A stretch of DNA of 64,000 nucleotides, taken from positions 1 to 64,000 of the forward strand of contig JBBPIR010000006.1 of the NCBI GenBank assembly GCA_038040195.1. The letters are read 5' to 3'. This stretch comes from Chloroflexota bacterium (GTDB lineage Bacteria; Chloroflexota; Limnocylindria; QHBO01). The position numbers were made by a program, and so were the translations under genes. This document shows positions 58,248 through 64,000 of the stretch, in pieces. Under the pieces are notes generated by a model. The model was given only the letters and a program-made list of their open reading frames with translations. It was not told where the DNA came from and did not search any database. The stretch's first letter is position 1; the number at the start of each line of letters is the position of its first letter.

Positions 58248-59291
58248 ATGAGCCGGCTCCCGCGTCGGCTGCTGGTCACCGGAGGAGCCGGCTTCATCGG
58301 CTCGCATTTCGTGCGTCGCGTGCTGGCCCGGCACGAGGACGTGCGGGTGACGGTCCTCGACAAGCTCACGTACGCCGGCAACCTGGCCAACCTCGCCGAT
58401 GTCGCAGATCATCCGCGCTATCGGTTCGTTTTGGGGGACATCAGCGATCCGGAGGCCGTTGATCCCGTTGCCAGCGAGGCGGACGCCATCGTCAACTTCG
58501 CTGCCGAGTCGCACGTCGACCGCAGCATCGAGGAGCCGGACGCGTTCATTCAGACCGACCTGCATGGGACGTACGTCCTGCTCGAGGCGGCACGCCGGCA
58601 TGGCTGCGCCCGATTCCTGCAGATCAGCACCGACGAGGTCTACGGCAACGTCCCGGAGGGTTCGTCGGGGGAGGACGATCCGCTTCGCCCCAGCAGCCCC
58701 TACTCGGCGAGCAAGGCGGGCGGCGACCTCCTCGTCCTCGCGTACCAGGCCACCTACCGGGTGCCAGCCATGATCACCCGATCGACCAACAACTTTGGCC
58801 CCCACCAGTACAGCGAGAAGGTGATCCCGCTGTTCATCACCAACGCCCTCGATGGTCTCCGGCTGCCGATCTATGGCGATGGTCAGCAGACCCGCGAGTG
58901 GCTATACGTCAGTGACCACTGCGACGCGGTCGAGCTCATCCTGGAACGGGGCGAGCCGGGCCAGACCTACAACATCGGCAGCGGCTTCGAGCTCGTGAAC
59001 CTCGAGCTCGCCCACCGAATCCTGGCCCTGACTGATCGCCCCAGCTCGTTGGTCGAGCACGTCGAGGATCGGCCTGGCCACGACCGTCGCTACGCGGTTG
59101 ACTCGACCAAGCTGCGCCGTCTCGGCTGGCGGCCGGGCCACGACTTCGAGGCCGCGTTGGCGACGACAGTGACCTGGTACCGCGATAACCCCGAGTGGTG
59201 GCGACCGCTCAAGAGTGGCGAGTACCTCGCGTCCTACCGCAATCAGCTCCGCCTGCCGGAGCGTCGCACCGCGAGTCGGAAACGCCAGTAG
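58248..59291 (+). CDS. rfbB: dTDP-glucose 4,6-dehydratase
   Basis: 347 residues, extended SDR. NAD site TGGAGFIGSHFVRRVLARH, catalytic Asp129-Glu130 in STDEVYG, Tyr152/Lys156 in YSASKAGGDLL, plus TRSTNNFGPHQYSEKVIPLF and GQQTREWLYVSDHC. Converts dTDP-glucose to the 4-keto-6-deoxy intermediate for rhamnose and other deoxysugars. rfbA, rfbC and rfbD are not in this window. The 3' end overlaps the convergent glycosyltransferase-like gene by 49 nt. Confidence 0.95.
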   Translation: MSRLPRRLLVTGGAGFIGSHFVRRVLARHEDVRVTVLDKLTYAGNLANLADVADHPRYRFVLGDISDPEAVDPVASEADAIVNFAAESHVDRSIEEPDAFIQTDLHGTYVLLEAARRHGCARFLQISTDEVYGNVPEGSSGEDDPLRPSSPYSASKAGGDLLVLAYQATYRVPAMITRSTNNFGPHQYSEKVIPLFITNALDGLRLPIYGDGQQTREWLYVSDHCDAVELILERGEPGQTYNIGSGFELVNLELAHRILALTDRPSSLVEHVEDRPGHDRRYAVDSTKLRRLGWRPGHDFEAALATTVTWYRDNPEWWRPLKSGEYLASYRNQLRLPERRTASRKRQ

Positions 59292-60496
59292 GCGGTGCGC
59301 AGCCTGCGCTCGGTGCGACGGAGCCAGGCACCTCGGGCCAGGGCGTCGTCCACCGCCCGCGGTCGCGGAACGGAAGCCGGGCCGATGCCCGCCTCCTCGA
59401 GCGCATCGTCGAATGAGCGAATGAACTGGGCGTAGCTAAAGCGACCGGACTCGATCAGTTCACGGCGAGCGTTGGCCACGATCCGCGCCCGCTGGTCGGC
59501 GTCGCGGAACGTCCGGATGACCTCATCGAAGTTCGAGAAATCCTTCCGCAGGGGGATGTAGTGGGTCCCGGGCTTCAGGATGCCGGAGTACGACCCTTCG
59601 AACAGGATCTGGCATGTGTCGAAGGCGGCCGCCTCGAAATGGCGAGGGCTGATGGTGCGGTAATGGATATTGTCCTCCCACGGCTCCAGGACGTTTTCCT
59701 CGACTTCCGCGAATGAGGCGTTCGGATGACGAGCCAGGAAGGCCTCGGTCGCCGGCCCAACCTGGTCGTCGATGTCGAAGATGGACACGCCGGCCTCGAC
59801 CCCGAGGACCGCCCGACACGAGCCCAGGAATTGGTACCAATCGTCGCCGTAGAGCCGAAGGTCCTCCTCGACGGCGATGTCGAGGGTCAGCCCCCGACCG
59901 GCCGCATGCTTGGCGAACTGTCGGCCGATCTCGCTCTTCTCGCGCGCCCCCCGACCCATCGAGAAGGGAAGCGTTCGAGCCCGATAGCCGATGTCGATGG
60001 TGCGCTCCTCGTCTGGTCGCGCGAACCGTGCCGCGCGATGCAGGAGGGCATCGCTGACATAGCCTGGAATCGTCGAGGACAGCCGCGGCCGGTGGGCGCG
60101 CCGCCCGTACACCCGTTCAGCGTCTTCGGGCTCCAGCAGGGTGAAGACCCAGTCAATGGCGTGGGCGTCGATGAACGTAAATCGCTGGCCGGCGTGGGCG
60201 GCCTCGTCCTGGAAAAACGCCACCCGCAGGCTGTCGCGGCTCTGGCGCAGGTACTCGACAAACGCAGGGCCCAGCTTGTACTCGGCTGACCCGAACAGGG
60301 AGTAGTGGAGGACCACGACTCTGAAGCTGAGCCCGTTCAGCGCCGATGGGAAGCGCTCGGCAGTGTTGAGGTTCCAGACCGGGAATCGGGAATGGCGCTG
60401 GAAGGCGGTCGCGTGCTCTAGGACGGTCTCGGCGTAGGGCGGGATGAAGTGGTAGAGGACGAGGATGCCGTCGAAATTGCGGCGCGCTCTCCGCAT
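59243..60496 (-). CDS. glycosyltransferase-like protein with C-terminal CgeB-type domain
   Basis: 417 residues. N-terminal Rossmann-like region (GILVLYHFIPPYAETVLEHA, VVVLHYSLFGSAEYKLGP, RVAFFQDEAAHAGQRFTFID) and a C-terminal region with YRTISPRHFEAAAFDTCQIL, FEGSYSGILKPGTHYIPLRK and DFSNFDEVIRTFRDADQRAR, similar to the Glyco_trans_1_2/CgeB-type domain. ATG 60496 shares its A with the stop of the flippase gene (TGATG), so they are translationally coupled. The longer frame upstream lies inside the flippase gene and is noise. Sugar unknown. Confidence 0.75.
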   Translation of the reverse strand: MRRARRNFDGILVLYHFIPPYAETVLEHATAFQRHSRFPVWNLNTAERFPSALNGLSFRVVVLHYSLFGSAEYKLGPAFVEYLRQSRDSLRVAFFQDEAAHAGQRFTFIDAHAIDWVFTLLEPEDAERVYGRRAHRPRLSSTIPGYVSDALLHRAARFARPDEERTIDIGYRARTLPFSMGRGAREKSEIGRQFAKHAAGRGLTLDIAVEEDLRLYGDDWYQFLGSCRAVLGVEAGVSIFDIDDQVGPATEAFLARHPNASFAEVEENVLEPWEDNIHYRTISPRHFEAAAFDTCQILFEGSYSGILKPGTHYIPLRKDFSNFDEVIRTFRDADQRARIVANARRELIESGRFSYAQFIRSFDDALEEAGIGPASVPRPRAVDDALARGAWLRRTERRLRTAYWRFRLAVRRSGRRS

Positions 60497-61995
60497 CAGG
60501 GAGCGGACTCGGCGCCTGACCTCGCGCCACGCCCCAGGCGGCGGGCGATCTCGGCGCGTGCCTGCGCGCGTTCGGCGGGGCTCAGGAGGGCGATGACGAG
60601 GCCCACCAACGTGACCGTGGCGAGGACCGACAGGCCCAACTCCGCCACCAGCGACCAGGATCGATTCCACAGGAAGAAGGTGGCGGTCGCAAGGTAGATC
60701 GCCGCGAACACGGCCAGCCGCCGCCACTCGTAGGGAACGTCGAAGCGCACCCGCGCCACGTTCCACCCGTGCTGGAGCACGATCATCGCCACGAATCCGA
60801 GTACAAGTGCTACGGCCGCTCCGGCCGCCCCCAGGGGCGGGATCAGGAGCAGGTTGAGGACGACCGAAAGGGCAGCGGCAGCTCCCTGGATGACCACCCC
60901 GGCCCGCACCCTCTTGGTGAAGTACATCCCAACCACGAGGATGCTGTGGACTCCGATCAGGAACTGCGCGGCGGCCGAAGGGCCGACCGACACGTAGGCT
61001 CCCCAGAATGCCGGCTGGGTCGCGAGTCGAATCAGCGGCTGCGCCCCGATGAAGAACAGCAGCGATACCGTCCCGGCGCCCAGGACGTAATACGTCGTGA
61101 CCCGGGCGAACAGCGCACCGGCCTGATCCTGCTGGTTCATGAAGGATGAGAAGAACGGGAACCACGCGCTGGTAAAGCCGGCCACTAGAAGGGTCATCAG
61201 CAGGCCGATGTTGAACCCGACGGTATAGATACCGAGCTCGTCCAGACCGGCGCCCGCCTGCAGGAGGACCTTGTTGAATTGGAGCATGACGAAAATCGCG
61301 AGGAATCCGGGAATGAGCGGCATACCAAGCACGAGCAGCTCCCGTGCGATGGTCCGGCTGACCTGAAACGGCAAGCCGCGCAACGACACGATCATGGCTA
61401 CCACCATCGTCACGGCCTGTGCGATTGCCGCCGCCTCGATGAACCCGGCCACCCCGCGGCGAAGGATCACGATCAGGATCACGCTTGCCAGGATCGAGAG
61501 GGCCGACGAGCTGAGCGTGATGGCCACGAACGTCTTGGCCCGTTCTTCGAACTGAAGCCGCGCCAGCAGCGGCTGAGTGGCGATACTCATTGCAGCGGTG
61601 GCCAGGGTCAATGTGACCAGGTAGGACAGGTTGTATGACGACTCGCCTTCCGAGAACAACATCACCGCCAGGCGGTCCGAGATGGCCCATCCCCCGACTA
61701 CCAGCAGAGCAGCGCTGGCGGCGAGGGTCGCGAAGGCCGTCCAAATCGAGGCCGCCCGCTCCGCTGGCTCGTCCCGGGTGAAGTACACGATCCCTATCGC
61801 ACCCGAGATCCCGAGCGCGAAAATCGGCGTCACAAAGTAGGTCATGACACCCAGGATCGAGCTGATCCCGTAGTCGGCCGGAGTCAGATAGCTGGTGTAC
61901 AAGGGCAGAAGCAGCAGGGACACCATCCGCAGGAGCACCTGCCCGGCTCCGTAAATGGCGGTGTTGCGGCCGAGTCGGACGATCTGCGACCTCAT
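60496..61995 (-). CDS. polysaccharide flippase (Wzx/MATE-like, MVF superfamily)
   Basis: 499 residues with about 14 spans, beginning MRSQIVRLGRNTAIYGAGQVLLRM cut by a basic N-terminus, the typical start of Wzx-type oligosaccharide flippases, with LLPLYTSYLTPADYGISSIL in the first helices. It would move lipid-linked repeat units across the membrane for the ligase/polymerase and LCP protein to use. The soluble C-terminal stretch is Arg/Ala-rich. Coupled to the following glycosyltransferase gene. Confidence 0.88.
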   Translation of the reverse strand: MRSQIVRLGRNTAIYGAGQVLLRMVSLLLLPLYTSYLTPADYGISSILGVMTYFVTPIFALGISGAIGIVYFTRDEPAERAASIWTAFATLAASAALLVVGGWAISDRLAVMLFSEGESSYNLSYLVTLTLATAAMSIATQPLLARLQFEERAKTFVAITLSSSALSILASVILIVILRRGVAGFIEAAAIAQAVTMVVAMIVSLRGLPFQVSRTIARELLVLGMPLIPGFLAIFVMLQFNKVLLQAGAGLDELGIYTVGFNIGLLMTLLVAGFTSAWFPFFSSFMNQQDQAGALFARVTTYYVLGAGTVSLLFFIGAQPLIRLATQPAFWGAYVSVGPSAAAQFLIGVHSILVVGMYFTKRVRAGVVIQGAAAALSVVLNLLLIPPLGAAGAAVALVLGFVAMIVLQHGWNVARVRFDVPYEWRRLAVFAAIYLATATFFLWNRSWSLVAELGLSVLATVTLVGLVIALLSPAERAQARAEIARRLGRGARSGAESAP

Positions 61996-62053
61996 CGCCA
62001 GAGCGGGCCCCCGAGCGCTGGTCCGCCGGGCGCAGCGAGGGCCGTCGACCCCA

Positions 62054-63109
62054 TCAGGCCGCGGCGAGCCGCCGCCGGTGGCGCCTGATCGAGGCCTCGA
62101 TCATCGGCAGGTTCTGCTGCGTCCAGGCCACCGTACCTCGGATTCCGTCGTCCAACGTGACCTTGGCTCGGAACCCAAGCCGGTTCCGGGCCTTCACCGT
62201 GCTGCCCAGGCGGTTGCCCGAGTGGTCCCAGGTCCGACGAGGGGCAATCTCGATCGGCGCCGGCCGCGGCAGGCAGGCGCTGATCGCGTCCGCCAGCTCG
62301 CGGATGGTGGTCTCCACCCCACTGGCCAGGTTGTAGGCCTCCCCCTCCTGGCCTTGGGCCGCACACCGCAGCAGCCCGTCAACGATGTCGTCCACATAAA
62401 TGAAATCGCGCGATGACCGTCCACGGTTCTCGAGCACCAGCGGCAGACCGACGATCGCACGGTAGACGAAGGTCGGCGTGACGTTGCGCCAGACGGTTGC
62501 CGGCGTCCCGCGCCACCGCCCGGCGCCGAGGATCTCACCGGGGCCGTAGACGTTCTGGAACCGGGCGTGCACGACCGGAAGCCCGTGGCGGGCGTGGAAG
62601 TAGTTGCCGTACATCTCGCCCACGACTTTCGAGATCTGGTACGGCGAGTCGAGGTCCAGCCCGACCGGATCGTCCTCGAGGGTCGGCTCGGCGACCCCGT
62701 ACACCTTCCGGGCGACGGTGCACCCGGCCGAGGCGTAGACCACCTTACGGAGGCGTTCGAACCCGGAGAGCCGTTGATATAGGCGCAAGGTCGTGATCAG
62801 GTTGTTGCTGTGGTCGGCCAATGGGTCGGCCATCGAGTTCTGGTTGCCATGGAACGTAGCCAGGTGAAATGCGTAGTCGAAGTCGTCGGCCAGGCGGGCC
62901 AGGATTGGCGGACTGGCGATGGATCCTTGGATGAAGGTCACGCGGGGCAGATCCAGGACGTCGGTCCGATTCGACGAAAGCAGGTTGTCGACGATCACCA
63001 CCGCGCCCGCCCCCCGGCTGACCAGGGCACGGACCAGGTTGCTGCCGACGAACCCCGCTCCCCCGACCACCAACACGCGGGCCCCCGAGAACGCGGCCCG
63101 GGGGGTCAT
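62054..63109 (-). CDS. NAD-dependent epimerase/dehydratase (extended SDR)
   Basis: 351 residues. NAD site VLVVGGAGFVGSNLVRALVS, then VIVDNLLSSNRTDVL, the catalytic Tyr/Lys in SPYQISKVVGEMYGNYF, RFQNVYGPGEI and SSRDFIYVDDIVDGLLRCA. Closest by eye to UDP-glucose 4-epimerase/UDP-glucuronate decarboxylase-type sugar SDRs; the exact reaction is not decided. It overlaps the upstream SDR gene by ATGA, so two sugar-modifying SDRs are co-made. Confidence 0.85.
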   Translation of the reverse strand: MTPRAAFSGARVLVVGGAGFVGSNLVRALVSRGAGAVVIVDNLLSSNRTDVLDLPRVTFIQGSIASPPILARLADDFDYAFHLATFHGNQNSMADPLADHSNNLITTLRLYQRLSGFERLRKVVYASAGCTVARKVYGVAEPTLEDDPVGLDLDSPYQISKVVGEMYGNYFHARHGLPVVHARFQNVYGPGEILGAGRWRGTPATVWRNVTPTFVYRAIVGLPLVLENRGRSSRDFIYVDDIVDGLLRCAAQGQEGEAYNLASGVETTIRELADAISACLPRPAPIEIAPRRTWDHSGNRLGSTVKARNRLGFRAKVTLDDGIRGTVAWTQQNLPMIEASIRRHRRRLAAA

Positions 63110-64000
63110 GCGCGGAGCTGTTCCAGCTTGAGGTGGGTGTAGGTGTCGCTGATGCCGAATCGTTGGTAGTACTCAATGGTGTCCTTCACGCCCTGTTCCA
63201 GCGGAACGCCGGCCCGCCAGCCGAAGTCGCGCTCGGTGTGACTGGGGTCGAGGAGGATGGTGTACGCATCATCGGGGCCGCGGGGGCGGACCTCGACCGG
63301 CGTGTCGAGCTTGATGCCCAGCGCTGCCACCGTGGCATCGAAGAGCTCCTGGATCGAGTAGTCGCCGCCAGACGACACGTGGTACGCCCCCACTCTGCCG
63401 CTCCCATCGACTGCCTTCTCGAGCACGTCGATGAGCTCGCTGACGAAGACGAAATCACGGCGTGTGTCCATCACGAAGCACGGCTTGCCGGCAGTCAGCC
63501 GAGAAAAGAAGGTCGGCAGCGGGCCGCTGAGGTTGCGCGGGCCGTAGGCGTTGGCCAGGCGGAAAGACTGCCACTCCAGCCCGCTCAAGGCCACGTACTG
63601 CTCGCCGGCCGTCTTGCTGATGGCATAGCTGCTTGCCCCGGGCAGGATGGGATGGTCGAGGGTGATCGGCTGCTCCAGCGGATGGAGCCCATAGCACAGG
63701 GCGGTTTGGAGGTAGATGAACCGCCGGGCCTGGACCGATTCCGAGGCTCGCACCACGAGCGCCGTCCCCAGCACGTTGGTGGCCGCGTCGGAGGCCCAGT
63801 CCTCGGGATCCTTGTAGGACGCCGCGGCATGGACCACGACCTCGGGTCGAAACCGCTTGAATGCATCCTCGACGAGGCCCCAATCGGCCACATCCCCCTC
63901 GATTACGGTCAGCCCGGGCGCCGCGTCCGGCAGGTTGTCGCGCCGGCCGGTGGCGTAGTTGTCGATGACTGTCACCTCGTCCGATCGTGCCAGCAGGCGA
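63106..64000 (-). CDS. NAD-dependent epimerase/dehydratase, N-terminus outside window
   Basis: The frame is open to the window edge, so the Gly-rich NAD motif and start are missing. Visible parts: VTVIDNYATGRRDNLPDAA, VIEGDVADWGLVEDAF, VVHAAASYKDPEDW, the catalytic SSYAISKTAGEQYVAL, FRLANAYGPRNLSGPLPTFF and RRDFVFVSELIDVLEKAV. This is an extended SDR sugar epimerase/dehydratase; GTG 63975 is only an internal codon. Overlaps the next SDR gene by ATGA. Confidence 0.85.
   Translation of the reverse strand, partial: RLLARSDEVTVIDNYATGRRDNLPDAAPGLTVIEGDVADWGLVEDAFKRFRPEVVVHAAASYKDPEDWASDAATNVLGTALVVRASESVQARRFIYLQTALCYGLHPLEQPITLDHPILPGASSYAISKTAGEQYVALSGLEWQSFRLANAYGPRNLSGPLPTFFSRLTAGKPCFVMDTRRDFVFVSELIDVLEKAVDGSGRVGAYHVSSGGDYSIQELFDATVAALGIKLDTPVEVRPRGPDDAYTILLDPSHTERDFGWRAGVPLEQGVKDTIEYYQRFGISDTYTHLKLEQLRA

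Noticed and set aside
59243-61744. 833-codon continuous minus-strand frame
   Set aside because: Only the part from ATG 60496 is protein-like; the rest is an out-of-frame reading of the flippase gene.

Overview
The window looks like one contiguous stretch of chromosome from a GC-rich, slow-evolving environmental bacterium. A member of Chloroflexota (Limnocylindria-like) fits best, with Actinomycetota as the main alternative. The grounds are strongly GC-biased third codon positions, an FMN riboswitch in front of a NitT/TauT-type ABC importer (the RibXYZ riboflavin transporter arrangement known from Chloroflexus), Gram-positive-type LexA boxes (GAAC-N4-GTTC), a TTGTCCACA-type DnaA box, UPF0182, GlgE, a GuaB3-type IMPDH-like protein, and no lipopolysaccharide-core genes. 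No transposon, phage or CRISPR array was seen.

Layout. 1-4133: membrane phosphatase, DedA protein, then the FMN riboswitch and riboflavin importer genes. 4149-6414 (minus): an fchA-folD-tauE operon in which FolD has lost its usual catalytic Lys and Gln. 6514-8717 (minus): SOS block of lexA, dinB and a small gene with its own LexA box. 8814-14970: DUF1232 protein, rplI, dnaB, zinc-ribbon protein, guaB3, SRPBCC protein, guaA. 14998-24366: mostly membrane proteins (UPF0182, MgtC, zinc-ribbon membrane proteins, CPBP protease), a GGDEF/HD-GYP protein and RadC. 24391-29792: PQQ-type sugar dehydrogenase lipoprotein, glgE, mreB, mreC. 29940-35226: two large secreted proteins, one with a caspase-like fold plus PKD and one a GH18 hydrolase, sharing the same three-copy C-terminal repeat. 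35270-49842 and 56556-64000: a large surface-polysaccharide region containing a complete UDP-ManNAc(3NAc)A pathway, glycosyltransferases, initiating sugar transferase, O-antigen ligase-like polymerase, LCP protein, flippase, rfbB and epimerases. 51484-56537: diguanylate cyclase, transsulfuration enzyme, PucR-type regulator and glnA.

Expression style. Many genes are joined by 4-nt NTGA overlaps (ATGA, GTGA, TTGA and probably CTGA), so translational coupling is the rule. The eight genes from rph to the polyprenol-phosphate mannosyltransferase are linked this way without a break. Many promoter-proximal genes have a TANNNT -10 hexamer only 6-10 nt before the start codon, which predicts leaderless mRNAs.

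Most notable points: the FMN-riboswitch/RibXYZ cassette; the apparently cyclohydrolase-dead FolD coupled to FchA; the LexA-controlled leaderless small gene; the predicted leaderless 7-codon ORF ahead of rfbB; the paired repeat-bearing secreted proteins; a perfect 10-bp inverted repeat ahead of glnA; and DnaA-box-like 9-mers ahead of dnaB.
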